A DNA stretch of 64,000 bases from Nematostella vectensis. Taxonomy: Eukaryota; Cnidaria; Anthozoa; Actiniaria; Edwardsiidae. The notes beneath the pieces were generated by a model, which saw nothing but the letters and a program-made list of their open reading frames with translations, did no database searches and was not told the DNA's origin. Made by a program: the position numbers and the translations under genes. Shown piece after piece: positions 49,401 through 59,130 of this stretch (positions are counted from its first letter, which is position 1; each line of letters starts with the position of its first letter). The stretch is from positions 9,465,356 to 9,529,355 of the forward strand of contig NC_064040.1 in NCBI RefSeq assembly GCF_932526225.1. The letters are read 5' to 3'.

Positions 49401-52400
49401 CTTGTCCCCGGGGTTCTTACCGGGTTTCCTGTGTTTAGCCTTGTCCCCGGCGTTCTTACCGGGTTTCCAGTGTTTAGCCTTGTCCCCGGGGTTCTTATCG
49501 GGTTTCCTGTGTTTAGCCTTGTCCCCGGGGTTCTTATCGGGTTTCCTGTGTTTAGCCTTGTCCCCGGGGTTCTTACCGGGTTTCCTGTGTTTAGCCTTGT
49601 CCCCGGGGTTCTTACCGGGTTTCCTGTGCTTAGCCTTGTCCCCGGGGTTCTTACCGGGTTTCCTGTGTTTAGCCTTGTCCCCGGGGTTCTTACCGGGTTT
49701 CCAGTGTTTAGCCTTGTCCTGGGGTTCTTACCGGGTTTCCTGTGTTTAGCCTTGTCCCCGGCGTTCTTACCGGGTTTCCAGTGTTTAGCCTTGTTCCAGG
49801 CGTTCTTACCGGGTTTCCTGTGTTGTTTAGCCTTGTTCCAGGGGTTCTTACCGGGTTTCTTGTGTTTAGCCTTGTCCCCGGGGTTCTTACCGGGTTTCCT
49901 GTGTTTAGCCTTGTCCCAGGGGTTAATATCGGGTTTCCTGTGTTCAGCCTAGTCTAAGGTATTGTTACCGGGTTTCCTGTGTTTAGTAGCCTATTCTACA
50001 CTGCATCCATTGTCGCATCGTATTAAGATTGGGGATAAATTTGGCGATCCGACACTGAACGCAGTGCGTGAAAAAAAGGCATAGAACACGGGTGGGTGGG
50101 CGGGTAAACAGCGTGCTGGCCTTAGTCACGTCTCGCCCAGCATATCCAGTATCAACCACCATTTAACCTATTACCTCCCTGCAGTTGAGCAATTCGATAA
50201 TTTATTCATATTCAGTAATCTTATATACTCTGCTCTAATTTATTCAGCGTGAATAGTAACCTATTCTACACTGCATCCATTGTCGCATCGTATTAAGATT
50301 GGGGATAAATTTGGCTCCCGGCAACCGTGCACTATGTGCACTCCCACTGACTTAACACATGTCGATGGGTTCCCTATTTCCCAAACCTTAGTATCTTTAA
50401 CAGGGAATCCATCGACGCCAGGAAGTGCATTGCGCGCATTCATGACAACGCTTTATCATACTCATCCAACCTCTTTAATATTCTAATCTTTTCTCCCCAA
50501 ACCTAAATAACCCGATCGGGTCGTTGTTACTCGGGAAAACGTTTTCCAGAAGTGCCTGCAGGGAACGCGTACAAACAACGTTTGAGTTAATATCCTGCAA
50601 ATCTTGAATAGGTCCTTTATTGACATTAGCAAGAGCAACCTCCATATAATGCTCAACTCCGCGAGCAGGACAGATACGTCTGCGCGCATCTTCTTATCCC
50701 AAACCTATCTGAAAGTGTCTCCTCGCGCTAGGGTAGAGAATCAAATTCCTTCAAAACAACTAGTGAGCAATCTCGTTCTTATGATCTCCTTTTAGAGTTG
50801 CCCTACAACAAAACTGCCAGAGTCTCTAAAATTCAATTTATCGACATCAACCATCACTTCCCCTTTTTTTCTACCCGTGTCGCCAGGTCAACCAACTGGT
50901 CGTTTCCTGTCACCCCCCTGCGGGTCGGTACAGGGTTTCCTTGACATTTACCCCAAGAAGTCTTATTTGCCTTAAATTCCCCGGAAGATACTACCATATC
51001 AAAAACAGTATCCTTCTCCCAAAACTACAACCTCTTCTAAAGCGGGATAAACAAAGAAAGAACAATACCTCACTACCAGTGAAACCCCGTACAGACCCAC
51101 AGAGGAGGACAGTTTTGACCCAGTACAAGTGAGGGGCTGTTAAGGTAGCCTGTTTCAAAACTGTCGCCCCCCTCTGGGACCTGGAGGTAGTACACAAGTA
51201 CATAGACAGAGACTAAAACGAGATAATAAGGCTTGAGCTCATGCTTAATTATGTTGATTACATGCCATGTATTATCAATTCCACTCGATTCGTGTTATCC
51301 TTATTGCCTTGGGTGTAATCTGCTCCTTAAAACTTTTTATGACACCTTTCCGCCCTTGGCCTTACTGGCTCTTAATTCGTCAAAAAAGCAACCAACTAGT
51401 CAGCGTCGAGTTGCACATAATGATATTACTTTCGCACAAACATGGGATCGCTATTGCTAGCATCGCAGCTGAGAAGGAGCTCAGTACGGATTCTCATTTT
51501 CCCGTACATAAAATAGCTTGCATTAAGTTCTGCTCCTGTCCTGTCCCATCTCCATGTTGGTCGGTTACATGCTTCATACAAAGAATTTGCTTGACACACA
51601 CTTGTCCCCGCCCTGGTATACCAGGCTTCATAAATTCACATGACAAACTCTTGCGCCGGCTTTGATGCATATAAAATAATTAAATTTCCCGACGATCTCT
51701 CGTTCCGCTTTAATAGTTATGAATCCTCAACTCGTTACACGTAATTCACTTTACAAACTCTTGTTCCGTACATAGACTCGCGTGACGAACTCTCTTCCCC
51801 GCCTGTACATAGACTCGCGTGACGAACTCTCGTCCCCGCCTGTACATAGACTCGCGTGACGAACTCTCGTCCCCGCCTGTACATAGACTCGCGTGACGAA
51901 CTCTCGTACCCGCCTGTACATAGACTCGCGTGACGAACTCTCGTACCCGCCTGTACATAGACTCGCGTGACGAACTCTCGTCCCCGCCTGTACATAGAAT
52001 CGCGTGACGAACTCTCGTCCCCGCCTGTACATAGACTCGCGTGACGAACTCTCGTCCCCGCCTGTACGTAGACTCGCGTGACGAACTCTCGTACCCGCCT
52101 GTACATAGACTCGCGTGACGAACTCTCGTACCCGCCTGTACATAGACTCGCGTGACGAACTTTCGTACCCGCCTGTACATAGACTCGCGTGACGAACTCT
52201 AGTACCCGCCTGTACATAGACTCGCGTGACGAACTCTCGTCCCCGCCTGTACATAGACTCGCGTGACGAACTCTTGTACCGCCTGTACATAGACTCGCGT
52301 GACGAACTCTCGTACCCGGCTGTACATAGACTCCCGTGACGAACTCTCGTCCCTGCCATACAATACATAGATTTACGTAGCAAAATTCTTGTCTCCGCAT

Positions 52401-53295
52401 TTGTGTGTTCACAAAGGCTTGCAACACGAGCTGTCGTCCATGGTTTCCGTGCACCTGGTCTAATAATAAAGTATAAAACGACAACTAAACTAGCCCCCGA
52501 CACAAAAAGAAAGAAATATTGATGCTCGTAATACACTTGTCATATAAAACGTTTACAGGAGAAAATTAATATCGAAGGAGGCACGATTAAGTACACACGG
52601 CGAGTCCATAATAAGATAACCGTGTTTGAAAATTTCTAAAAACACAAACGCAGAACCAAAAAAAGAGAAACCAACTTATATCACCTCCAAATCCTTCGGT
52701 TATTCTTACGGCCTAGGCCTTTGGCTGCCTTGCGCGTGGTCTTGTTTCTTCTCCTGTCCGAGCACATGGGCTACCGGCTCCTCGCCCCGAACAACAACAA
52801 CATCAGCTACCTCTACTAGATATTAGACTTCAGCCATCTAAATGAAACAGTAGTTTAAACAAAATTAATCGAAACGGTACAACAACGATATAAATATAGA
52901 GCAGACCAAGCATTTACCGTTCACCTCGCTGCAGTTGAGCAATTCGATAATTTATTCATATTCACTAATCTTATATACTCTGCTCTAATGTATTCAGCGT
53001 GACTAGCTATTTCCCTGGGGTTAATATCGGTTTTCCTGTGTTCAACCTAGTCCCTTTTTTTATGAACCGTTAGGCAGCATATGATCCGGGAAGAGCTTTA
53101 CCTGCGTAAGAACGCATTGGATGGCTAGGCAGTATCAAAACTGATTGTTTTCTGTCCGTCAGGTTACTGGGTCTGATTGAACATTACCAGAAGGTCTACC
53201 TATTGCAGAACAGATCTGGCGGCCTACTTTCCGCCAAACAACAACTGGAAAAGATCCTTCAAAAACTTCTACCAGAGACGCCAAGCAACTCTTAG
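30803..53295 (+). CDS. Ankyrin-repeat / GH20 hexosaminidase-like fusion, 24 exons, 959 aa
   Basis: Exons: 30803-30908, 33558-33715, 35107-35261, 35625-35746, 36178-36313, 36609-36736, 36974-37180, 37608-37697, 38555-38658, 39843-39944, 40400-40471, 40740-40870, 41975-42061, 42183-42248, 42803-42898, 43876-43942, 44564-44728, 45386-45432, 45665-45706, 45867-46053, 46135-46392, 48227-48351, 48580-48675 and 53163-53295. The 2880 nt stay in frame throughout. Ankyrin repeats fill about residues 70-215 (TCLHLATKMGFADGVRSLL, STPLHDAVTREDLEVIQTLL). A GH20 region follows at about 370-840: YRIHVTEKL, the RGILLDVSTGRVP strand, VNQLQLYMQNTFAFEGHE, YCRRRYIELVP, FAHVGVDVTEEFG and FYVCPGTLTWNS. In GH20 enzymes the motif after the conserved Gly is Asp-Glu; here it reads Asp594-Val595, so hydrolase activity is doubtful. 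There is no signal peptide, so it is probably cytosolic, like hexosaminidase D. Intron 22 appears to use a GC donor. Confidence 0.85.
31350..33175. mobile_element. Palindromic foldback element in ankyrin-GH20 intron 1
   Basis: A left arm (about 31370-32140) and right arm (about 32605-33165) are imperfect inverted copies. Both carry the AAAATAGGCCTTACCGAAAG block (31912; inverted near 32830) and the TTTATTAATACATCTATGC block (inverted near 33115). The loop includes a poly-C run (32425-32446) and a CT microsatellite. No ORF is credible. Confidence 0.7.
33829..34740 (+). repeat. 57-bp minisatellite copied from the exon 3 acceptor
   Basis: About 16 copies of a 57-bp unit with core TCTATAGATGGACTTGCAGG followed by TGGTGTACGATCAC. 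It mirrors the functional junction at 35101-35130 (TCATAG, then ATGGGGTTTGCAGATGGTGTACGGTCAC). Because 57 is a multiple of three, both strands stay open for about 300 codons; these are not genes. Confidence 0.93.
34790..35106 (+). repeat. 62-bp minisatellite copied from the exon 3 acceptor, ending at exon 3
   Basis: Four to five copies of a 62-bp unit containing TCTTCTCATAG followed by ATGGGGTTTGCAGATGGTG. The last copy is the real acceptor and the first bases of exon 3 (35107). The copies nearest the exon are almost identical, so the array appears young. Confidence 0.93.
38659..39425 (+). repeat. 59-bp minisatellite copied from the exon 9 donor
   Basis: About 13 copies of a 59-bp unit carrying CAGAGAGCTATAGAATACAT, then GTTACTGAGAAATTG and GTGAGTAC. 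This is the last ~38 bases of exon 9 plus its donor. Each copy therefore presents a consensus-like donor (GTGAGT, or ATGAGT in the mutated copies) downstream of the real one at 38658/38659. Confidence 0.93.
41060..41450. repeat. Dispersed repeat shared with 3.6-5.1 kb
   Basis: Shares ACGGCCGAAGGTCCACTTT with 3670-3690 and CTCTGGTATGTAGCCAAATC with 4750-4775 (one or two mismatches). It contains several poly-C/poly-G stretches and a TCCTGGGTACTGGCCTGC end. It lies in ankyrin-GH20 intron 12. No ORF. Confidence 0.65.
41452..41645. mobile_element. ~190-bp MITE, second copy
   Basis: The termini ATAGCTGTCAAC and GTTGACAGCTAT form an exact 12-bp inverted repeat. The interior matches the reverse complement of 27714-27910. 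Confidence 0.75.
42885..43430 (+). repeat. 75-bp minisatellite copied from the exon 15 donor
   Basis: Seven copies of a unit with TTTGCATCCACAAG followed by a donor-like hexamer. The first copy is the real exon 15 end (42898) and donor. Successive copies alternate GTAAAC (potential donor) and ATAAGC (dead). The exon frame meets TAA straight after the real junction, so using any downstream copy would truncate the protein. Confidence 0.92.
44195..44563 (+). repeat. ~89-bp minisatellite copied from the exon 17 acceptor
   Basis: Five units, each with CTCATTTCCAG then GCCAAAGGAG followed by a C/T-rich tract. The last is the true exon 17 acceptor (exon starts at 44564 with GCCAAAGGAGAGCAAG). The others are decoy acceptors with very strong polypyrimidine runs. 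Confidence 0.93.
45470..45560 (+). repeat. GAT-rich imperfect microsatellite
   Basis: Imperfect GATGATGA runs in the intron between ankyrin-GH20 exons 18 and 19. Confidence 0.6.
46648..47652. mobile_element. ~1.0-kb DNA element with 18-bp terminal inverted repeats
   Basis: The ends AATGTTGGAAAATTCGC (left) and GCGAATTTTCCAACATT (right) are exact reverse complements. Inside, a GTAAGCGACCA-type motif recurs in both orientations near each end (AGCTCTCGTAAGCGACC at about 46790, 46870, 47420 and inverted near 47540). It lies in ankyrin-GH20 intron 21. No clear target duplication. Confidence 0.65.
47051..47203 (-). CDS. Possible exon inside the 1.0-kb element
   Basis: A minus-strand open frame of 51 codons starts with ATG at 47203 (MASFVSRFLNRATNKW) and ends at a good donor (GAA then GTAAGA). 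I recognise no family. It may be the first coding exon of an element-borne or nested gene, or chance. No further exon was identified. Confidence 0.2.
48905..49990 (+). repeat. 39-bp minisatellite in ankyrin-GH20 intron 23
   Basis: About 27 copies of a unit with CCGGGTTTCCTGTGTTTAGC followed by CTTGTCCCCGGGGTTCTTA. The 39-bp period keeps several frames open for up to 340 codons (leucine/phenylalanine/proline repeats), which explains the long but spurious ORFs here. A degenerate unit recurs at about 53015-53055 near the last exon. Confidence 0.93.
49985..50325. repeat. Duplicated segment in intron 23
   Basis: CATTGTCGCATCGTATTAAG and its surroundings occur at 49988-50046 and again at 50260-50318. 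A second segment (GCAGTTGAGCAATTCGATAA and following, 50182-50255) recurs at 52930-53003. Intron 23 thus grew partly by segmental duplication. Confidence 0.8.
50359..50419. other. Hairpin-forming inverted repeat
   Basis: GTCGATGGGTTCCC pairs with GGGAATCCATCGAC (one mismatch or wobble) across a loop of about 30 nt. It has no recognised ncRNA identity. Confidence 0.4.
51768..52345 (-). repeat. 37-bp minisatellite in intron 23
   Basis: About 16 copies of a 37-bp unit with ACTCGCGTGACGAACTCTCG followed by TCCCCGCCTGTACATAG. The period is not a multiple of three, and no unit frame has a stop on the minus strand. All three minus frames therefore stay open for 140-260 codons and encode the same 37-residue repeat in shifted phase. 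I treat this as repeat, not gene. Confidence 0.92.
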
Positions 53296-53406
53296 AGGCA
53301 GATGGATAGTCTGTTATTTATTTGATGGTTATTTTGATATATTGAAAGATATAAAAAGGGTAATGGGAGGCATGGAAGAAGTAAAGTTTAGTGCTATGTT
53401 GTAAGA

Positions 53407-53426
53407 ATTAAACAATTTGGATTAAA
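53407..53426 (+). terminator. Candidate poly(A) signals of ankyrin-GH20
   Basis: Two ATTAAA hexamers (53407-53412 and 53421-53426), about 115-130 nt past the stop codon at 53295. Confidence 0.5.
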
Positions 53427-53772
53427 GAATGTCAATCACCCACTCCTTTGTTATTGTTTATTATTGAAAAAAACAGGGATTTTTTCTCAAGGAACCTTCA
53501 AAATGACAGTGTACGAATGAAGTCTGATATGTTATTGAGGATATATGATTGAAAATATCTTGGCTACTTGCTTGAGTTACCCGATGGAAAAGGATGCTTT
53601 GTGTGACTTGCCATTGAGCGGGAACATAAAATGGGGGCTTGATTGGCCTTCTTAAACCAATCATTTGTTACTTTTATAAATGCATGCAGGCGCATAGACA
53701 AGGGGGGGAGGTGCACAGGGTATGCCCCATCTCCCACCCCCTCCTCAGGGTACGGGCCTGAATGACTGGCCT

Positions 53773-53951
53773 GGTATTGTATTCTTCTGACTAGGTAAAA
53801 TAAAACGATACAGACAATCTCTGCTGGCTTAATATACATCATCTTAGTTTAAAATAACCTGTTATTGTATTCTTCTAACTAGGTAAAATAAAAAGATACA
53901 GACAATCTCTGCTGGCTTGCTATATATCATCTTAGTTTAAAATAACCTGTT
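53773..53951. repeat. Two tandem copies of an ~89-bp unit
   Basis: GATACAGACAATCTCTGCTG and its flanks occur twice in direct orientation about 88-89 bp apart, with a few substitutions. Intergenic, non-coding. Confidence 0.85.
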
Positions 53952-54101
53952 AAACCATTACTACCCGTAGCTTTTACACTTTTCACCGGTTCGCGCGCTG
54001 CACAAATTCATCTGCACCACAGGTAACCCAAGCCCAAGAAGGCTGCATCCACCGATTAGAGGACTTGTATTACCTCCCCAGCAAATGATACATATCCAGT
54101 T

Positions 54102-54947
54102 TTACATTGTGGCATTTTTTGCATCATTTAAAATATGTTGTATTTTGGCTGAACTGATGCCGACATATCTTTCCCTGAGCGAATGAAGCAAACGTCTGGC
54201 TCCCTTTTTCCGTCTACCCTTAACCTCTTCCTCGACGACATCCTTTATCTCTGAAATCCGCAAAATCCGACGTCCTTCGAAGTACAACACGTCTTTTCCA
54301 TCTTCCTGACCCCAAGTTATCTTTCCGTCAGCCCTCCAGTATCGAATAATCGCTGTCTTTTCGGCTCGTGTTCGTTCTCTCACAGGCTGAAGACTTTTGC
54401 CCGTTGCTAGCTTGAGCAACGCGTCGTAAACATCGTCAGGCACTGCTGATAGTTTTCTAGTTCCTCTACTTGTCTTAGCCGTCGTGCCTTTATCACACGA
54501 GGTGCTCTCGACACTAGAAAAATCTTCCGATTTTGAAGCCGTTTGGCAAGATACTGCTATGTTTTTCCGTCTACACCTTCTAACCTTTTTCTCGACGGCG
54601 TCCTTTATCTCGGAAATACGCAAAATCCGAATTCCTTCGAAAAACAGCACATCTTTTCCATCTTCCTGACCCCAAGCTATCTTACCTTTCGCCCTCCAGT
54701 ATCGAATAATCGCTGTCTTTTCCGCTCGTGTTCGTTCTTTCACGGGCTGAAGGCTTCTTCCCGTTGCTAGCTTGAGTAACGCGTCGTAAACATCGTCAGG
54801 CACTGCTGATAATCTTCTAGTTCTTTTACTTGCCTTAACCGCCGTACTTTTATCACACGAGGTGCTCTCGTCGTAAGAAATCTCCTCTGACTTTGGCGCC
54901 ATATGGCAAGACACTGCGCCATTCTCTCCACAAAGTGAAAGTTCCAT
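54102..54947 (-). CDS. 281-aa protein with exact 120-residue tandem duplication; transposon-derived, integrase-like tail
   Basis: A single uninterrupted minus-strand ORF. Residues 11-130 and 131-250 are a tandem duplication with no length change. Each copy carries AVSC, a SAVPDDVYDALLKLATG helix, RTRAEKTAIIRYWRA, WGQEDGKDVL and ILRISEIKD. The C-terminus (GARRLLHSLRERYVGISSAK, then IQHILND) resembles the start of the zinc-binding segment of integrases from Ty3/gypsy-like or KRAB-A-type elements, but no HHCC pairs, catalytic DDE core or transposase follow. I infer a transposon-derived fragment that may be domesticated. No intron is evident. The function is unknown and the family link is tentative. 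Confidence 0.6.
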   Translation of the reverse strand: MELSLCGENGAVSCHMAPKSEEISYDESTSCDKSTAVKASKRTRRLSAVPDDVYDALLKLATGRSLQPVKERTRAEKTAIIRYWRAKGKIAWGQEDGKDVLFFEGIRILRISEIKDAVEKKVRRCRRKNIAVSCQTASKSEDFSSVESTSCDKGTTAKTSRGTRKLSAVPDDVYDALLKLATGKSLQPVRERTRAEKTAIIRYWRADGKITWGQEDGKDVLYFEGRRILRISEIKDVVEEEVKGRRKKGARRLLHSLRERYVGISSAKIQHILNDAKNATM

Positions 54948-54959
54948 AATAATGAATTA

Positions 54960-55485
54960 CGCCAATAAACTGCACAATTATGGGTTCCTCTTTTCGACTT
55001 TTATGTTAGCAGGGGATCAGAAAGTAATAAATTCAAGGAAAATTCTGAATTTCGAAGTCTCGGTTGTTGCGACTCTAGATTATTACATTTACGGCTAAAT
55101 ATTCCCTGGGTATTGTCTTTGCATGTCTATGTCAGCTGTGGATTTGCATAATATAGGACGCCGTGAAATGTAACACTATAATGCGGTTTTGTAATAATGC
55201 ATCATGACGTCACCTCCTAAAGCTGTAAAATGTCCCAAGTAAACTTAGCTCTAAGCGCTTATCTGTTTTATCTCAAAATACAAGCAATTAACCTATATGT
55301 AAGAAGTTGCACAGTCGCCGCAAATGTGGCAAAAATAGTGTGACACAAAGTATTGCATGCGATAAGAACTGAAATAATTTCTTTCGGGATCCCTGTTTTT
55401 TTACCCACTCTTCTCACTCGTACAACATGGCGGTCGGATAGTTTTATTTTGTCAACTGTCTTCTATTCTACACGTTTGTATTGGT
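54960..55485. other. Intergenic region between two divergent genes
   Basis: About 540 bp separates the start of the minus-strand duplicated-domain ORF from the profilin-like gene start. It must hold promoters for both if both are expressed. No motif stands out. Confidence 0.4.
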
Positions 55486-57100
55486 ATGGAAGGGTACCAT
55501 GACCACTGGAAAGACTTCGTACAAGGTACAATACTTTGCTTTTCTTGTGTCCTATAGAATTATCGTGCAATCCCAAAAACCTTTCCAGCACCTTCATTTC
55601 TTTCTTTAATCTTTTCCTATTTGTACTAACTTACTTTGGAAGCCTATTTGTTATTAAATAAATATTGATGTTATTAGAGCATCTGTTGAAGTATGGGGTC
55701 ATAGATGGTATTATACTAACGACGAAAAGAGGAGAGGCAATATATTCTCATGGAAAGATGAACTCAATTGATCAGGTATGAGCAAGGGCAGTAGGAACAG
55801 TAGAGTTTTGCTTTGCATTGCACTATCTGAAAAACCAGTCACCTATGTTGCATATCAATGAGCTAAGCTTTATTTGTAACACTAGCCCTCAGTTGAATCA
55901 CACAAATTCTTTTCACTTTTCTTGCAGTCTAAGCTTGGTCAGTTTGTGCAGATGTTTAGCGTATCAACAGAAGAACAAGGTAGTAAAAACTTGACAACAT
56001 GATTTTTAAAAAGGGTCCAACTAACCGTTCCCATAATGCACTGTAAAGTCTTTGTAGCGCAGGGGTAAGGTGGGGCAGCTTCTCTCGCAGTAAAAGTGGA
56101 CTTTCTAGCTATATCCCAGTAAAGCTGGATTTTTCTAGCTATATCCCAAAAAAGCAACTTATTGAGACCTTCTTTTATAAAGCTGTAAAATTTCGCTGCA
56201 GTATTCTGACATAGAAAATTGCTACCAATTGCACAAATACATTGGCATGGGCAGTTTGAGTTGACTTTTTTACTTTTATTTAAAACTCAATTATGTTGTA
56301 CTGTGCTTTTATATTATTTTCTTATATCTTGTTTTCCTCTGAATTTAATGCAGAATTAGCTGCTTGCAAAAGAGGATTTGTGCTCTACAACATGGATGGT
56401 AAATCAACACACTATAAAGTTTATCACAAGATGCCCTGCAGGTTTGTTGGTTCTTTGCCAAAACTTTACCATATGATTCATTCACTTTTTCCAATGCAAC
56501 GGTGATGCTGCTAGATATGGATGGCGAATTTGTAGAGAATATTTTGCTTATTCGGTAGAGTCCTAAAACTTTGCATCAAGAAAATGTATCCTGATTTGCC
56601 CAAAATTGGACCATGTTCTTGTAATATTTTTTGTATTCTACTTTTCACTTACTTTTGCAAATCTAAGTACTCTTAGCACTGTATTAATACAATGTATGTA
56701 AAAGATCAAAATGTCTTAATAGTTTACATGATGCAAGTATTTATTAAAACAAATTCCCAAAACAGCATTTGCTTACAGGAATGTAGTCATGCGCTTGTAC
56801 ATGAACACATCAAAAACCCATGAAACATGTTCTTATTTCTCAACAGTACTATTATTCTGGGTTTATTCTGCTACTTCCATACGTAGGGAAATAATATAAA
56901 TACCAAATTATCATGTGTTTATTTGTGACTTACCGCTTTTTTTTTGTTTTAGTGCATACTGTACCTCAGGTGGTAATAGCCAAGGTTTACTGGTGTGTAA
57001 CCTGCCCTATGGAGTTCTTGTGGCATCACACCCAGCCCAACAAACAAATACTATGGTTATAAATATTGTTGAAAGGGCTTGCCAATTGCTTAGGGCATAA
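55486..57100 (+). CDS. Profilin-like protein, five exons, 141 aa
   Basis: Exons 55486-55525, 55678-55775, 55928-55979, 56354-56441 and 56953-57100 join in frame (426 nt) with GT-AG borders. The start at 55486 is chosen over the ATG at 55499 because only its frame continues into exon 2. The start (HWKDFVQEHLLKYGVIDGII) has the Trp and spacing of the profilin N-terminal helix. The end (GVLVASHPAQQTNTMVINIV, then ERACQLL) matches the profilin C-terminal helix pattern (NxIVE-type), and the length is typical. Profilins bind actin and proline-rich peptides. The middle is divergent, so this is at best a distant paralogue and actin binding cannot be assumed. Confidence 0.6.
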
Positions 57101-57106
57101 GAGCTT

Positions 57107-57420
57107 TGAAATACAGCCTCATTATTGCGAACAGAGTGGTCCTGGAATGGTCTTAGGGCTTGAAGTACAACCTAATTATTGCTAACAGAGTGGACTTGGC
57201 TTGGTCTTAGGTCTTGAAGTGCAACCTCATTATTGCTAACAGAGTGGTCTTGGATTGGTCTTAGGGCTTGAAGTACAACCTAATTATTGCTAACAGAGTG
57301 GTCTTGGCTTGGTCTTAGGGCTTGAAGTGCAACCTCATTATTGCTAACAGAGTGGTCTTGGATTGGTCTTAGGGCTTGAAGTGCAACCTCGTTATTGCTA
57401 ACAGAGTGGTCCTAGGATGG
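57107..57420 (+). repeat. 54-bp minisatellite just after the profilin-like stop codon
   Basis: Six copies of a unit with GGTCTTAGGGCTTGAAGTGC followed by AACCTCATTATTGCTAACAGAG. The first, most divergent unit overlaps the end of the coding exon (TGCTTAGGGCATAAGAGCTTTG). The array therefore appears to have been copied from the stop-codon region and lies in the 3' UTR or immediate downstream DNA. Confidence 0.88.
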
Positions 57421-59115
57421 CCATCATAACATTGCTGTTTTGCATCATTCCCAGCCAGGATCTGTCCTTATCATATGACCATCAGGCTTAGATCAGACAC
57501 TTAGCCTGGGTTTGCTGAGAAGACAGTTCATAGGTGAAAAAGTGGAGAATTTGTTTAATCCTTATTAAGCATGAACACTTTATGGTATAAAAGAGATGTA
57601 AATCCCTTATTCTGTATTAAGAAATGACAGTTTTATGGTATAAAAAATGTAGAAGAACTTTCAATAGGATGTTTAATGTGGTGACTTGCTTGACCACATA
57701 GTTTCAGAAGACATTGTGCTACCTCTTTCTTTAATAAATAAGCTGTTATTATGAGTTCACCAAGGACACTTAATATTTTGAGAAGAACTAGGGAAAATAA
57801 TAACTTTTGAAAAGGAGTTATTATGAGAACAATTTGATTCTGCATTTTAGAACGCATCAAGGCTAAAAAAAATTCTGCAATCTGAGCCTCGGTATGTTCT
57901 TAGCATGTTTGGTGTAAACTCAGGCCGACGTTCTTATAAAAACAGGTTCTTATAAAAATAAAGAGTGTACCGGTCCTTTGTTGTGTTAAGCTATACAATC
58001 AAGACTGGGTGAATTCGACATGGACACGATGACATTTGCCGAGTTTTAGTTTCTTATTTCCGTTTCCGGTTCTTCTTGAATGATATCATTTTCCGGGAAT
58101 ACCCTTGTTGGTCGCAAGGTGAGATGATCCTGAGGTTTATTCGAAGGGAAAGCCAGCCAGTTTTAACCTGAGGTAAGCTATATAAGAGACGACATCTTTG
58201 GCAATTTAGAGATAGTTTACTGTGGTGCAAAGGAAATACTAAGGAATCGTTAATAATGTCGTTATATGGAAAGCCCGTGTTGAAATCAAATGAGTCTTTT
58301 GAAATCAAATAGCCTGGGAAACAAGAAGTCTTTAGTCGGATTTAAATAGACGTGTGTACCCCGCAAAGAATAACCGATAACCACGAATGATAAAAGGAAC
58401 AATCCGTATTTGCTATTTATTTAGATCAAAGCCTTTTAGGTTTCCAAACAGGGTCTAAATGCGCATATTCTGCATTAGATCTCCTTGTTCTTTGCACTTA
58501 TTTCCTCATTTTTTATAGTTATCTTTAAGGAGATGATGGATGGAGATAATGGATGGAAATAAGGAATCATGTAACTTATTTGAGCGTTTTTTATGCGTAA
58601 AACCAAGCGATTGAATCGCCTCATCGTTGAAAAGATGTTTACCCACTGGGAGTGCGTGACAGACCATGGGGTCACGCTTCTGGTGTCACACCAATAAAAA
58701 GAAATGAACCATAACCTGGTAACCCTGTACGTTGCTCAGGTCCTTAAAAAATCCGAAGGGAAATGGTCTAAAAAAGGATGAGTACGCTTAATAGCAACCA
58801 TCTCTAAACTATCCTATCGCCCGTGGTCAGACCAGTGTTGTAACGAAATTCCAACATAAATTTCGAGATTGAGTACCCTGGGCACCAGAGCCTCCAGACT
58901 TCTCTCGTCCAGTGACACACAGCCAAAATTACGTTCCAGTGAGAATCGCGAAATTACGTGCGCTGCGCTTGCGCTTACTTCCAAGTGAGAACCAGCCTTA
59001 AACCATGCGTTTGATTATTTATTTATTATGTTATTTATCATAACTAACCCAGCCTATAATCCAGCCGTAAAAGCCAGCAGAAAATAAACTCAAATTCAGC
59101 TTTTTTTTCTTGCAG
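57421..59115. other. Intergenic / 5' region of the TPR-CHAT gene
   Basis: No convincing coding exon. The interval ends in a strong acceptor (TTTTTTTTCTTGCAG at 59101-59115), so it probably contains a 5' UTR exon or a very short coding exon of the TPR-CHAT gene that I could not place. Confidence 0.45.
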
Positions 59116-59130
59116 AGACTACAACAAGCC

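Noticed and set aside
48898-49952. 342-aa hydrophobic ORF resembling a multi-pass membrane protein
   Set aside because: Periodic 13-residue translation of the 39-bp minisatellite, in several overlapping frames.
53079-53129. Possible extra exon of ankyrin-GH20 between exons 23 and 24
   Set aside because: It has an acceptor (CCGTTAG) and a short open frame. Splicing it before exon 24 gives a stop, while exon 23 to exon 24 joins in frame and continues the family's C-terminal helix. It could still be an alternative last exon.
55499-55525. ATG at 55499 as start of the profilin-like gene
   Set aside because: Its frame stops in exon 2; only the ATG at 55486 continues through all five exons.
59110-59130. 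TTG start for the TPR-CHAT frame
   Set aside because: The TTG overlaps a consensus splice acceptor (CTTGCAG). A eukaryotic start at the ATG at 59131, or an upstream exon, is more likely.
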